NCBI GenBank assembly: GCA_963635575.1
Contig: CAVHFU010000001.1
Location: 55,299 to 119,298 of the forward strand
Direction: 5' to 3'
DNA from: RGIG9151 sp963635575
Lineage (GTDB): Bacteria > Bacillota > Clostridia > TANB77 > RGIG9151
DNA: 64,000 nt
Made by a program: the position numbers and the translations under genes. How positions within the stretch are numbered: position 1 is the first letter of the stretch; each line of letters begins with the position of its first letter. The notes beneath the pieces are model-generated. The model was not told the DNA's origin. It worked only from the letters and a program-made list of their open reading frames with translations, and made no database searches. Below, piece by piece: positions 9,441 through 18,677 of this stretch.

Positions 9441-10133
9441 CTATTTCCCGCCAAACTTCCTATTTCTCTTACCAAAATCCGAAATCGCATTTTCTAATAT
9501 CTTTCTAGAAAAATCAGGCCATAATACATCTGTGTACCAAAGCTCAGAATATGCACATTGCCATAATAAGAAATTGCTGAGTCTCTGTTCTCCTGCCGTC
9601 CTTATAATTAAATCCGGGTCAGGGGAATCAGCAGTATATAGCTTTTTATTAAAACTTTCGATCGTTAAGTTCTTTATTTCATCGACATTCAATTTCTTAA
9701 TTGCATTTATTATTTCATCTCTACCACCATAATTTAGTGCAACATTTATAGTAAGTCCTGTATTATTTTTAGTTTTTTCTTGAATAGAATTAATTTTCTC
9801 TTGAAGGTCATTCTCCAGCTTAGTTATATCACCTATAACACAAATTCTTGCATTTCTATCCTGATTATCCTTTTCAAGTTTCACTAAATATTCTCTAAGT
9901 AAGTTCATCAAATCGCTTACCTCTTTAGCATCTCTTTTCCAGTTTTCAGTAGAAAACGCATAAACCGTCAAATACTTAATTCCAATATCAATACAAGACT
10001 CAATAATCTTTTGAAGAGTTTCTGCCCCGGCCTTATGCCCCATGCCAATCGGCAAATTTCTCTTTTTAGCCCATCTACGATTTCCGTCCATAATAATAGC
10101 AATATGAGTAGGCAATATAACACCTTTATCCAT
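9441..10133 (-). CDS. uppS: Undecaprenyl diphosphate synthase (cis-prenyltransferase)
   Basis: 230 residues. The family signature HIAIIMDGNRRWAKKR sits at residues 10-25, with the catalytic aspartate at 16. YGGRDEI and the C-terminal RTAGEQRLSNFLLWQCAYSE are also present. It adds isopentenyl units to farnesyl diphosphate to give the C55 lipid carrier for peptidoglycan and wall polymers. It lies between frr and cdsA in the classic order, 11 bases after frr, with an AGGAGA site. Confidence 0.95.
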   Translation of the reverse strand: MDKGVILPTHIAIIMDGNRRWAKKRNLPIGMGHKAGAETLQKIIESCIDIGIKYLTVYAFSTENWKRDAKEVSDLMNLLREYLVKLEKDNQDRNARICVIGDITKLENDLQEKINSIQEKTKNNTGLTINVALNYGGRDEIINAIKKLNVDEIKNLTIESFNKKLYTADSPDPDLIIRTAGEQRLSNFLLWQCAYSELWYTDVLWPDFSRKILENAISDFGKRNRKFGGK

Positions 10134-10144
10134 TATATCTCTCC

Positions 10145-10690
10145 TTATACTTGCATTATTTCCTTTTCTTTACTAGCAATTATCTTATCAATTTCATCTA
10201 CGAATTTGTCTGTGATTTTTTGAACATTATCTTCTTCGCCCTTTAATTCGTCTTCAGAAATCTCGTTGTTTTTCTTAAGATTTTTTGCGAAATCAATTGC
10301 GTCACGACGAATTGAACGAATTGTAACCTTGCTATCTTCGCCCATTTTCTTAACAGTTTTAACAATTTCTTTTCTTCTTTCCTCAGTAAGTTCAGGGAAA
10401 GATAATCTTATTACTTTTCCATCGTTGTTTGGAGTAATTCCGATATCAGACTTAGAAATTTCCTTTTCAATTTCCTTTAATAAGTTAGCATCCCAAGGTT
10501 GAATAACAAGAGTTCTAGCTTCAGGAATAGAAACAGACGCTACTTGAGTAAGCGGTGTTAATGTTCCGTAGTATTCAACACTAATTTTATTTAATATTGC
10601 AGGATTAGCTCTACCAGCTCTTACTGCTCCTAAATTTTCTTGTAAAACTGATATTGCTTTTTGCATTTTTTCATTAATTGGGTAATCCAT
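10145..10690 (-). CDS. frr: Ribosome recycling factor
   Basis: 181 residues, full length. Typical features are RAGRANPAILNKISVEYYG and the C-terminal ITDKFVDEIDKIIASKEKEI. With EF-G it splits post-termination ribosomes. The start has AAGGAGG. A TATAAT-like -10 lies about 25 bases upstream of the ribosome site. It begins the frr-uppS-cdsA-rseP operon; the usual upstream partners pyrH, tsf and rpsB are not here. Confidence 0.96.
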   Translation of the reverse strand: MDYPINEKMQKAISVLQENLGAVRAGRANPAILNKISVEYYGTLTPLTQVASVSIPEARTLVIQPWDANLLKEIEKEISKSDIGITPNNDGKVIRLSFPELTEERRKEIVKTVKKMGEDSKVTIRSIRRDAIDFAKNLKKNNEISEDELKGEEDNVQKITDKFVDEIDKIIASKEKEIMQV

Positions 10691-10875
10691 AAAAATCCTC
10701 CTTAAATTTTCTATTATAATAAATCCTTTTACATTGTATCATTATAACATCATTTTTTCAACAAATTTAATTAATTACCCTAACTTTGTGCAGAAACATT
10801 TTCTATTATTATTAATATGCACCTTGCATAAAATTGTTACTTTTGCCGATATTATTGTTGCTAAGGGGGCAACTT

Positions 10876-11412
10876 ATGAAAAAATTATTAGAATTATTTT
10901 GGGTATTTGCAAAAATAGGAGTATCAACATTTGGCGGAGGCTATGCAATGCTACCAATACTAGAGCGTGAATTAGCGGAAAAAAGGAAATGGGTAACAAC
11001 AGAAGAAATTGCAGACTATTACGCAATTGGGCAATGCACTCCCGGAGTTATATCTGTTAACACAGCTACATTTATAGGCTATAAGCAAAAAGGAATACTT
11101 GGTGGAATCATTGCAACACTCGGAATAATATTTCCGTCTATCTTAATTATTTCTTTAATAGCAGGGTTTATAGAAAGCTATAAAAATTTAGACTTTATCC
11201 AAAATGCATTTAATGGCATCAAGGTATGTGTAGGTGCATTAATAATTTCTGCCGTTTTTAAACTATGGAAATCAAGTGTAAAAGATAAAACCACACTGCT
11301 TATTTTTGCTATCACCTTTATAATCTCATTAATATTCGACCTCTCTCCAATAGTCCTACTCGTGTTCACAGGTTTAGTAGGATGGTTAAAAGGAGGCGAA
11401 AAGAATGCTTAA
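10876..11412 (+). CDS. Chromate transporter, first half (CHR family)
   Basis: 178 residues, one CHR domain. The family glycine motif FGGGYAMLP lies near residue 20 and QCTPGVISVNTATFIGY near 55, with five to six membrane segments. Short-chain CHR proteins work as pairs of half-size proteins that insert in opposite orientation; some export chromate by proton exchange, and for many the natural substrate is unknown. The ATG at 10876 has a GGGGGC site, whereas the longer frame has none. It overlaps the next gene by 8 bases and is divergent from frr. Confidence 0.88.
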   Translation: MKKLLELFWVFAKIGVSTFGGGYAMLPILERELAEKRKWVTTEEIADYYAIGQCTPGVISVNTATFIGYKQKGILGGIIATLGIIFPSILIISLIAGFIESYKNLDFIQNAFNGIKVCVGALIISAVFKLWKSSVKDKTTLLIFAITFIISLIFDLSPIVLLVFTGLVGWLKGGEKNA

Positions 11413-11944
11413 TTTAACACTTTTTTTAGAATTTTTCAAAATAGGACTGTTTGCTATCGGTGGCGGACTTGTTACCATACCATTTCTATATGATTTATCT
11501 TATAAAACAAATTGGTTTAATACCTCATTAATCCCTGATATGATTGCAATTTCCGAATCCACTCCAGGACCTCTTGGTGTAAATATGGCAACTTACACAG
11601 GCTTTATAGTTGGTGGCTTCTTATCTGGAATTATTGCCACTTTAGGGCTTGTTACCCCCGCAATAATAATTATATTAATTGTTTCTAAATTTTTAGAAAA
11701 ATTTAAACAAAATAAGACCGTAAAAAATATATTCTATGGTCTTAGAGCCGGTGTAATCGGCTTAATAATGGCAATAGGAGTAAACATTCTAAACGAATCA
11801 TTAGTAATAAGTAACCCCTTTTCCATAAAAATAAAAGAAACAATATTATTCTTAGCAATTTTATTGCTAATGCAAAAAACAAAATTTCATCCGATACTTT
11901 TCATACTTCTATCCGGATTAATAGGAATATTATTAAAACTTTAA
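11405..11944 (+). CDS. Chromate transporter, second half (CHR family)
   Basis: 179 residues, homologous to the preceding half: IGGGLVTIPFLYD and ESTPGPLGVNMATYTGF are the equivalent motifs. The start has AAAGGAGG, and the 8-base overlap implies translational coupling and a two-subunit transporter. It converges on the SDR gene with a 4-base overlap of the coding ends. Confidence 0.88.
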   Translation: MLNLTLFLEFFKIGLFAIGGGLVTIPFLYDLSYKTNWFNTSLIPDMIAISESTPGPLGVNMATYTGFIVGGFLSGIIATLGLVTPAIIIILIVSKFLEKFKQNKTVKNIFYGLRAGVIGLIMAIGVNILNESLVISNPFSIKIKETILFLAILLLMQKTKFHPILFILLSGLIGILLKL

Positions 11945-12690
11945 CACTTCTTTTTCTGTTGATTGTATGCAATTTTAAGAAGTAATTTTGTAGGCGTAAT
12001 CTTAGAGAAAAATTTTGCCAATTTCATAACTTTCCCAGGCACAATAACTAATTTTCTCTTAAACATCTTGTCAATTGCATACTTTGCAACATATGAACTT
12101 TTAAGTCCTTTTAGAGAAAACTTAACACTCGCAACATCATTGAACTCCGTATCAACAGGTCCCGGGCATAAAACACCAACATACACATTACTTTTTTCTC
12201 TTCTTAACTCCTCATAAATAGCCTCGGTAAGTCTTAAAACATACGCCTTACTAGCATAATAACTAGAAAGTAGTGGCCCTGGCAAAAAAGCTGCACTAGA
12301 AGCAACATTTAGTATATAACCTTTATTTTTTTCTTTAAAATCTCTTAAAAATAACTTAGTCAATATATCCACAGCCTTAATATTTACATCTATCATATTA
12401 AGTTCTTTATCCAAGTCAGTACTGGTAAACTCGCCAAAAATCCCAAACCCGGCATTATTAATAACAACATCTATATCTTGTTCTTTAACCCTTTCATAAA
12501 TTCCTTTACATTCATTAACATTAGAAACATCCGCGCAGATTATTTCTGACTTTGTACCAAGCTCATTTTGGAGTTCTTTTAATCTATCCTCACGACGTGC
12601 AATAAGTATTGTTTCAAACTCCATACCACTCAAAATTCTTGCCATATCTCTTCCAATTCCTGAACTCGCACCTGTAATTAATGCCTTCAT
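11941..12690 (-). CDS. SDR-family oxidoreductase
   Basis: 249 residues, classical short-chain dehydrogenase. The nucleotide motif TGASSGIG is at residues 6-13, NNAG near 87, a serine (NVASSAAF) near 137, and the active-site YxxxK as YYASK near 150. Arginines after the first beta strand (IARREDR) suggest NADP(H). The substrate is not predictable. It resembles DltE/YqjQ-type SDRs but I would not assign it. Confidence 0.88.
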   Translation of the reverse strand: MKALITGASSGIGRDMARILSGMEFETILIARREDRLKELQNELGTKSEIICADVSNVNECKGIYERVKEQDIDVVINNAGFGIFGEFTSTDLDKELNMIDVNIKAVDILTKLFLRDFKEKNKGYILNVASSAAFLPGPLLSSYYASKAYVLRLTEAIYEELRREKSNVYVGVLCPGPVDTEFNDVASVKFSLKGLKSSYVAKYAIDKMFKRKLVIVPGKVMKLAKFFSKITPTKLLLKIAYNQQKKKC

Positions 12691-12717
12691 AAAAACCTCC
12701 CTTGAGTTTTTTAACTC

Positions 12718-13371
12718 CTAACATAAAATCTCTCCAATAAATACCTCTTTTATCTTTCCTTCATCTTCTATAATTAAATGTCCCTCATTAGAAATTCCTT
12801 TAATTCTTGCCGTTTTCCCTATAGCAGAAACATATTTCTCTTCTCCGATAAAAGCCATATTTTTTCTAAACTCTTCAATAACTTCTTCCTTCTTTTTAGT
12901 AAATTCGAAGAAATTATCTATAATTTTATACATCAATTTCTCATTATCTATTTTCTCGTTAGTAATCCTCAAGAATGACGTAGAATTTTCAACATCTATG
13001 TTATCAATATTCGTATTTATACCTATACCAATAATGACTCTATCTTCCACTCTTTCACACAAAATCCCCGCAACCTTCTTGTCTTCCAAAATTAAATCAT
13101 TTGGCCATTTTAATAAAACTCTGTAATTAAAAACTTCCTCACAAGCCTTTCTAACTGCGACACCAACAACAAGAGTGATCATCTCATTAGAAAATTCAGT
13201 ATCAAAAGAAAACCAAAGTCCGCCACTAGGAGAACTCCAATTTCTGCCCGTTCTACCACGTCCGCACTCTTGAACTTCTGCTCGCACTATAATGTCCTTT
13301 TCATTCTCTTTAAGTCGTTCTTTTACATATGCTTGTGTGGAATCGACACTCTTTAGAAAAATGTAATTCAT
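12718..13371 (-). CDS. birA: Biotin--[acetyl-CoA-carboxylase] ligase
   Basis: 217 residues: the catalytic domain only, without the DNA-binding domain of bifunctional BirA. The biotinyl-AMP loop appears as GRGRTGRNWSSPSGGLWFS near residue 35-55, and KWPNDLILEDKKVAGILCE near 93. A short C-terminal SH3-like domain follows. It activates biotin and attaches it to carboxyltransferase carrier proteins. It is followed by the SDR gene and preceded by maf with a 7-base gap. Confidence 0.92.
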   Translation of the reverse strand: MNYIFLKSVDSTQAYVKERLKENEKDIIVRAEVQECGRGRTGRNWSSPSGGLWFSFDTEFSNEMITLVVGVAVRKACEEVFNYRVLLKWPNDLILEDKKVAGILCERVEDRVIIGIGINTNIDNIDVENSTSFLRITNEKIDNEKLMYKIIDNFFEFTKKKEEVIEEFRKNMAFIGEEKYVSAIGKTARIKGISNEGHLIIEDEGKIKEVFIGEILC

Positions 13372-13378
13372 ATTAAAC

Positions 13379-13984
13379 CTACTCCATCTTAAAATTATAA
13401 CCCAGTTTTTCTAACTTATTAATTATATCCTCAATCGGTAATCCCATAACATTATTAAAATCCTCGGGTAATACCTTTGCCCTATCCCGCAAATTACCAT
13501 CTATACAGTAGCCACCGGCATATGTGTATGTAAGCTTGTCACGAACCAATTCTTCTTGTATAGACATTGGGATTTCATCCATTTTAACTTCAGAAATTTT
13601 ACAGAAATTATCTTCATAATCTCCGTCAATTATACAAACTCCGGTCAAACAGTAATGAACTGTACCGGATAGCATACTGAAAATCCTTCTCGCATCCTTT
13701 TCATCTTTAGGTTTCTCTAACTTTTCATTCTTATAAAATGCAATTGTATCCGCTCCTATTATAACAGCATTTTCTTTATCGCATCTAGCTCCTCTAGCCT
13801 TCGCACGGGATAGCATAAGCACATAATCACGTGCCTTCTCTAGGGAATCAACATTACCGAATTTCTCCTTTAATTCTTCCTCCGGTGCATCGCTAAAAGT
13901 AGCGATAAACTTAAGTCCAGCTCTATTCATAATCTTTGCACGAGACAAAGAAGTAGACGCTAAAATTAAAACTTTATCAGACAT
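13379..13984 (-). CDS. maf: Maf-family nucleoside triphosphate pyrophosphatase
   Basis: 201 residues. Family elements are LASTSLSRAKIM at the N-terminus (canonical SxSPRR is altered to STSLSR), SRAKARG, IIGADTIAF with the catalytic aspartate, and YAGGYCIDG. Maf proteins hydrolyse non-canonical or pyrimidine NTPs (dTTP/UTP) to the monophosphate. The changed first motif makes substrate specificity uncertain. Co-transcribed with birA. Confidence 0.88.
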   Translation of the reverse strand: MSDKVLILASTSLSRAKIMNRAGLKFIATFSDAPEEELKEKFGNVDSLEKARDYVLMLSRAKARGARCDKENAVIIGADTIAFYKNEKLEKPKDEKDARRIFSMLSGTVHYCLTGVCIIDGDYEDNFCKISEVKMDEIPMSIQEELVRDKLTYTYAGGYCIDGNLRDRAKVLPEDFNNVMGLPIEDIINKLEKLGYNFKME

Positions 13985-14041
13985 ATGTTTTCCCTCCGAA
14001 TTTATCTTACCACATTAGTTTCTAAATAGCTATATATAGGC

Positions 14042-14068
14042 AAAAAAATAGAGAGTATCGCTACTCTC
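14042..14068 (-). terminator. Terminator of hup
   Basis: Seven-base arms GAGAGTA/TACTCTC closed by a 4-base loop. On the minus strand they are followed by a TATTTTTTT tract, right after the HU gene. Confidence 0.88.
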
Positions 14069-14085
14069 CACTTTTTATGCAAAAA

Positions 14086-14358
14086 CTATTTGCAAGAATC
14101 TTTTAATGCTTTTCCAGCTTTGAAAACAGGAGCCTTTGAAGCAGGAATCTTTATAGATTGTTTTGTTCTAGGGTTAATACCTGTTCTAGCAGATCTATTG
14201 CGTACTTCAAATGTACCAAATCCTACTAATTGGATTTTTTCTCCTTTTTTAAGTGATGTTTGAACTGATTCGATAAATGCGTTTAATGCACTTTCAGAAT
14301 CCTTCTTTGTTAAGTTGCTCTTTGCTGCGATCATAGAAACTAAATCTGATTTGTTCAT
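14086..14358 (-). CDS. hup: HU-family DNA-binding protein
   Basis: 90 residues, the exact HU length. It contains MNKSDLVSMIAAKS, the GFGTFEVRNRSARTGINPRT DNA-contact arm, and IPASKAPVFKAGKALK. It bends and compacts DNA as a dimer. I chose the ATG at 14358 over the longer frame because AGGAGG precedes it. It has its own terminator, so it is a single-gene transcript. Confidence 0.96.
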   Translation of the reverse strand: MNKSDLVSMIAAKSNLTKKDSESALNAFIESVQTSLKKGEKIQLVGFGTFEVRNRSARTGINPRTKQSIKIPASKAPVFKAGKALKDSCK

Positions 14359-14389
14359 TTTTACATTCCTCCTATAAAATTTTATTACA

Positions 14390-14406
14390 TTGGTATGTAT
14401 TACCAA
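14390..14406. promoter_or_regulatory. Palindrome in the hup upstream region
   Basis: TTGGTA and TACCAA are separated by 5 bases, 32-48 bases before the hup start codon. It could be an operator or an mRNA hairpin; nothing else supports a role. Confidence 0.3.
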
Positions 14407-14468
14407 CATATTACAAGTTAATAATTCGTCTCAAATGGCGAAACTCCTTCTTTTTTTCTAAAAAAATG

Positions 14469-15284
14469 TTATTTTTCAATATTTTTTGCCTCTCGCCAAT
14501 ATTTAGAGAAGGTCTCACGGCTAATTTCCTCTATCTTTTCACTATTTTGCTCGCATTTTTCTTCTATAAATTCGAGTCTGTGGAGAATCTTTTTAAACGC
14601 CTTTGAAAGTGCAACCTCCGAATCAATTTCCATAGCTCTACCTAAGGCTACTACTGTCATAAGCACATCTCCGAGTTCATCTTCCATTTTTTTAGGGTCA
14701 CCTAATTCATAAGCCTCTTTTAGTTCACCTAATTCTTCATTTGTTTTTCTGAAATAATCATCAAAAGAATTTGTCCATATATCCGGTTGTATCTTACTTA
14801 ACTTTGACATTAACTTATATGCCTTTATAAGCGAAGGAAAATCTTCCGGTATATGCTCTATCTCCTCAATTTTATTTTTAAATTTCTTCTCCTTATCTTT
14901 TTGGTTTTTAAATATGTCATATGCCATATCCGAACCATTAGCTTTTGGTGCATTATTTTCGCCTTTATTAAATACATGAGGATGTCTAAAAATCATCTTT
15001 TTAGATATTGTATCTATAACATCATCAATAGTAAATTCTTCGTTGTCTTTTGCTATTTGCGAATGAAGCATAACTTGAAGTAAAACATCACCTAGTTCTT
15101 CACACATACCATCTTTTGATTTAGTATCTGCCTCATGTATAAACTCATACGACTCCTCTATTAGGTTTTTACGTATGCTTTCATGCGTTTGGGCTCTATC
15201 CCATGGACACCCATTTTCCGAACGCAAAATAGCAATTATTTCTCTAAAATCATTAAAATCATATCTTTTTTTATTTATATCCAT
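14469..15284 (-). CDS. mazG: MazG nucleoside triphosphate pyrophosphohydrolase
   Basis: 271 residues with two MazG repeats. The N-terminal one has ENGCPWDRAQTHESI and EESYEFIHEAD...EELGDVLLQVMLHSQIA; the C-terminal one has EELGELKEAYE...EDELGDVLMTVVAL. The E-x-x-E and E-x-x-D residues bind magnesium. The enzyme hydrolyses NTPs to NMP and pyrophosphate. The third possible methionine (15284) is preferred because GAGG is 8 bases away. It ends the pilB-pilT-mazG gene string. Confidence 0.93.
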   Translation of the reverse strand: MDINKKRYDFNDFREIIAILRSENGCPWDRAQTHESIRKNLIEESYEFIHEADTKSKDGMCEELGDVLLQVMLHSQIAKDNEEFTIDDVIDTISKKMIFRHPHVFNKGENNAPKANGSDMAYDIFKNQKDKEKKFKNKIEEIEHIPEDFPSLIKAYKLMSKLSKIQPDIWTNSFDDYFRKTNEELGELKEAYELGDPKKMEDELGDVLMTVVALGRAMEIDSEVALSKAFKKILHRLEFIEEKCEQNSEKIEEISRETFSKYWREAKNIEK

Positions 15285-15298
15285 AACCATAACCTCAA

Positions 15299-16348
15299 CT
15301 ATATAAGCATTTTCTCCATAATTTCAGGATCAAAACAGTAAGTTAAAACATCTTCTCTTGTAATTCTTCCTTTTTTGAAGAGACCGAGTAATGTTCCGTC
15401 CATAGTCTGCATTCCGTATCTGTTTCCGGTTTGAATTAAGTTGTCTATTTGATGCGTTTTACCTTCTCTGATTAAATTAGCAATACCATGCGTAACCATC
15501 ATAACCTCAAATGCCGGTATCATCTTTTCCCCAGCCGGAATCAATTGCTGAGTAATAACCGATTGAAGCACAGATGCGAGTTGAACCCTAACTTGCTGTT
15601 GTTGAGAATCTGTAAATGAATCTACAATTCTATCAATTGTTTTTGCCGCCCCCATAGTATGAAGTGTACCAAAAACCAAATGTCCGGTTTCGGCAGCTGT
15701 AAGTGCTGTGGCAATAGTTTCCTGATCTCTCATTTCACCTATCATAATTACATCCGGATCTTCTCTTAAGGCCGAACGAAGTGCATTGGCAAACGACTCA
15801 GAGTCAATACCGATTTCCCTTTGGTTTACAATTCCTATTTGGTGTTTATGCAAATATTCAATAGGGTCTTCCAAGGTTATAATGTGACAATTTCTTTCCG
15901 CATTAATTTTATTAATAAGTGCTGCAAGGGTGGTAGATTTACCAGCACCTGTCGGCCCTGTTACCAAAATCAATCCCCTAGTTTTACCGGTAAGCTTTAT
16001 AACAGATTCTGGAATCTCCAAGCAATTTATATCCGGTATTTCCATCGGAATAATTCTAATAGCAATAGCGATCGAACCACGTTGCTTAAAAATATTAACC
16101 CTAAACCTTCCCATTTTAGCCATTGCAAAAGAAAAGTCAATTTCTCCTTTTTTTTCAAATTTTTCACTATAATCATTAAGTGCAAAAATCTCCTTAGCTA
16201 ATGCCAAAGTATCATCCGGCATAAGCTTTTCATCGCCAATTCTTAAAAGCTCTCCGCTACACCTTATTACCGGTGGAGTTCCGGGAGTAAGATGTATATC
16301 TGATGCTCCATTTTTAATTGCTGTGGATATAATTTGCTCTAACTTCAT
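15299..16348 (-). CDS. pilT: Type IV pilus retraction ATPase PilT
   Basis: 349 residues. Walker A GPTGAGKSTTLAAL is near residue 130 and the Walker B region VIMIGEMRD near 205; Asp-box and His-box sequences (TLEDPIEYLHKH, ALTAAETGHLVFGTLHT) are intact. The C-terminus has the AIRE-like region (NLIREGKTHQIDNLIQTG). PilT is the hexameric cytoplasmic motor that depolymerises type IV pili. It follows pilB with 21 bases between. No pilin or pilC is in this window. Confidence 0.95.
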   Translation of the reverse strand: MKLEQIISTAIKNGASDIHLTPGTPPVIRCSGELLRIGDEKLMPDDTLALAKEIFALNDYSEKFEKKGEIDFSFAMAKMGRFRVNIFKQRGSIAIAIRIIPMEIPDINCLEIPESVIKLTGKTRGLILVTGPTGAGKSTTLAALINKINAERNCHIITLEDPIEYLHKHQIGIVNQREIGIDSESFANALRSALREDPDVIMIGEMRDQETIATALTAAETGHLVFGTLHTMGAAKTIDRIVDSFTDSQQQQVRVQLASVLQSVITQQLIPAGEKMIPAFEVMMVTHGIANLIREGKTHQIDNLIQTGNRYGMQTMDGTLLGLFKKGRITREDVLTYCFDPEIMEKMLI

Positions 16349-16369
16349 AAAACACCATTCCTTTTATAA

Positions 16370-18052
16370 TTATTCTTCTATATATGCAATTCTTATCAAT
16401 TCATCTACAGTAGTCGTTCCGTTTGCAACAAGTTTACTGCAACTTCTCCAAATAGTTGACATACCTTCACGCATTGCAACAAACTTAATTTCATCTGCAG
16501 TAGCTTTCTGAGTAATAAGTTGTCTTATATTAGGAGTTATCTGTAAAACCTCATATACGCCTATTCGTCCTGAATAACCTGTATTATTGCAGGCATTGCA
16601 ACCGATAGGTTTATAAAAATGTACATCCGACTTATCAAATAAATCCAAGCATTCATACTCTTTATCAGACGGTTCATATTCTTGCTTACACTTTGGGCAA
16701 AGTCTTTTTACCAGTCTCTGAGCAACAATACCTTTTAACGTAGTTGAAATCAAGAATGGCTCTATTCCCATATCAATAAGTCTTCCAACCGCTGAAGCTG
16801 AGTCATTGGTATGCAATGTACTTAAAACCAAGTGACCAGTTAGAGCCGCTTGAATTGAAATTTCTGCCGTTTCTGTATCACGAATTTCTCCGACCATTAT
16901 AATATCAGGGTCTTGACGCAAAAAGCTTCTTAACACATTAGCAAAGTCTACTCCTGCTTTATGGTTTACTTGAACCTGGTTAACACCCGGAATGGTAGCT
17001 TCGACTGGGTCTTCAACAGTAAGAATATTAACTTCCTCTTTATTAAATTCTCTTAATGTCGCATAAAGCGTAGTAGATTTACCACTACCGGTAGGACCGG
17101 TAACAAGTATAATTCCATTAGGGTTTTTTAATATTTCATCATACGCATTTCTATCTTCTTTAAAAAATCCCAAATTGTCTATCGACTTTACGAAACCGGT
17201 TTTATCAGTTATTCTCATAACCGTCTTTTCGCCGTATGCAGTAGGCATACTTGAAATACGCAAATCATATTCTGAGCCGTCGAGCTTAAAATTAGCTCTC
17301 CCATCTTGAGGACGTCTTCTTTCGGCGATATTCATACCGCCTAATATCTTAACCCTTGTGTTAAGGGCTGGTATAATTCTTAAATCTAAGGAAGATATCT
17401 CTTTTAGAGAACCATCCACTCTAAACCTTACTCTAGCTCTTTTTTCATACGGTTCTATGTGAATATCAGACGCTCTTGAACGTATAGCCTGCTCAAGAAG
17501 TGAATTAAGCATTTTAGCGATTGGAGAATTATCCGCTGTGCTTTCGTCCTTTTCTTCCTCTTCTATATCTTCAATATTATTTTCCTTCTTGAATTCTTCT
17601 GCTGCGTTACTAACAACTTGTTTTCCAAAATATTTATTAATTACAGCAGTTATCTGCCTTTCGGATGCTAAATACACAACCACTTTCATATTGGTATAAA
17701 GCATAATATCATCTATCGCAATAATATTAGTAGGTTCACTCATAGCAACCTTTAACTTATTATTTTCAATATCTATCGGTACAGCTTTATGTTTTTGGGC
17801 TAATGTTTGGCTTATCTTTGTAACTACATTTGCATTAATTTCGTAATTCTCTAAATCCACATATTTACAGCCAAGTTTATCAGCTAAGACTTTATATAAA
17901 ACACTCTCCTTTATAAAACCTTTATCAACTAAAATTTGACCTACTTTTTGACCGGTAAGCCTTTGAGTCTCTAACGCTTCTGAAAGTTGTTCTTCAGTGA
18001 TTAACTTTTCTTCAATTAATATTTCCCCAATTTTCTTTCGTATTCCGGCCAT
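16370..18052 (-). CDS. pilB: Type IV pilus assembly ATPase PilB (GspE family)
   Basis: 560 residues. An N-terminal MshEN-like domain (about 1-150) precedes the ATPase core. Walker A GPTGSGKSTTLYATL is near residue 325 and the Walker B region DIIMVGEIRDTETA near 385. The zinc-binding tetracysteine of extension ATPases is complete (CPKCKQEY and CNACNNTGYSGR). It powers pilus extension. It is the first gene of pilB-pilT-mazG. Confidence 0.94.
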   Translation of the reverse strand: MAGIRKKIGEILIEEKLITEEQLSEALETQRLTGQKVGQILVDKGFIKESVLYKVLADKLGCKYVDLENYEINANVVTKISQTLAQKHKAVPIDIENNKLKVAMSEPTNIIAIDDIMLYTNMKVVVYLASERQITAVINKYFGKQVVSNAAEEFKKENNIEDIEEEEKDESTADNSPIAKMLNSLLEQAIRSRASDIHIEPYEKRARVRFRVDGSLKEISSLDLRIIPALNTRVKILGGMNIAERRRPQDGRANFKLDGSEYDLRISSMPTAYGEKTVMRITDKTGFVKSIDNLGFFKEDRNAYDEILKNPNGIILVTGPTGSGKSTTLYATLREFNKEEVNILTVEDPVEATIPGVNQVQVNHKAGVDFANVLRSFLRQDPDIIMVGEIRDTETAEISIQAALTGHLVLSTLHTNDSASAVGRLIDMGIEPFLISTTLKGIVAQRLVKRLCPKCKQEYEPSDKEYECLDLFDKSDVHFYKPIGCNACNNTGYSGRIGVYEVLQITPNIRQLITQKATADEIKFVAMREGMSTIWRSCSKLVANGTTTVDELIRIAYIEE

Positions 18053-18136
18053 TTATATCCCCCAAAATTTTACAAATTAAAAAGTCAATAAAACCTCAAA
18101 CTATTTATCGGCTTTTAATAAAATTAGTTAATATTT

Positions 18137-18652
18137 TTATTGAAAATTATGTTCCCTTATCCTTGTGCTACTAACCACTTGCCCATTATTCAAAATCATA
18201 TTTACATTTACTACATCAAACCCATATTTTTTCCCAAGCTCCTCCATAGTTTTGAAATTGCCGTTTCTATTATTGCCAAACGTAGAATTAGTCCCCATAA
18301 TAACAAGTTTCACGGAAAGTTTGTCAACCAAAACATCCTTTACAAACTTCTCCGGCTCAAGCCTCGCAAATTTCTCATCAAACTTCTCATATATTAAATA
18401 GTCAATACCGAATTTTTCAAATGCCTTTGTTTTTTCTTCATTAGTCATAAGCGGGACAAAATTATCTTGATTTAAAACCAACTTAGGATTTTTCTCAAAA
18501 GTATAAATAACACTTTTAAAATTATTTAACTTTGAATAATGCATAAGCTCATCTATTACCTTCTTATGTCCAATATGTAGTCCATCAAACTTCCCTATCG
18601 CAATAGCTGTGTTTTCGCTAATATGAACATCCGGGCCATATAAAACTTTCAC
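18137..18652 (-). CDS. FAD synthetase domain protein lacking riboflavin kinase
   Basis: 171 residues from a GTG at 18652, chosen for its GGGAGGG site. It matches only the N-terminal FMN adenylyltransferase half of RibF: IAIGKFDGLHIGHKKVI, TFEKNPKLVL, IMGTNSTFGNNRNGN and the closing VVSSTRIRE. The protein ends right after this last motif, where RibF normally continues with the riboflavin kinase domain. No kinase sequence follows in any frame up to pilB. It may transfer AMP to FMN alone, with the kinase encoded elsewhere. It starts 25 bases after the helicase-like gene. Confidence 0.82.
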   Translation of the reverse strand: MKVLYGPDVHISENTAIAIGKFDGLHIGHKKVIDELMHYSKLNNFKSVIYTFEKNPKLVLNQDNFVPLMTNEEKTKAFEKFGIDYLIYEKFDEKFARLEPEKFVKDVLVDKLSVKLVIMGTNSTFGNNRNGNFKTMEELGKKYGFDVVNVNMILNNGQVVSSTRIREHNFQ

Positions 18653-18677
18653 ATTAAATCCCTCCCATTCCTTAAAA

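Noticed and set aside
14469..18052. Type II secretion cluster
   Set aside because: pilB and pilT with zinc-motif PilB point to type IV pili, and no other secretion or pilin genes are in the window.
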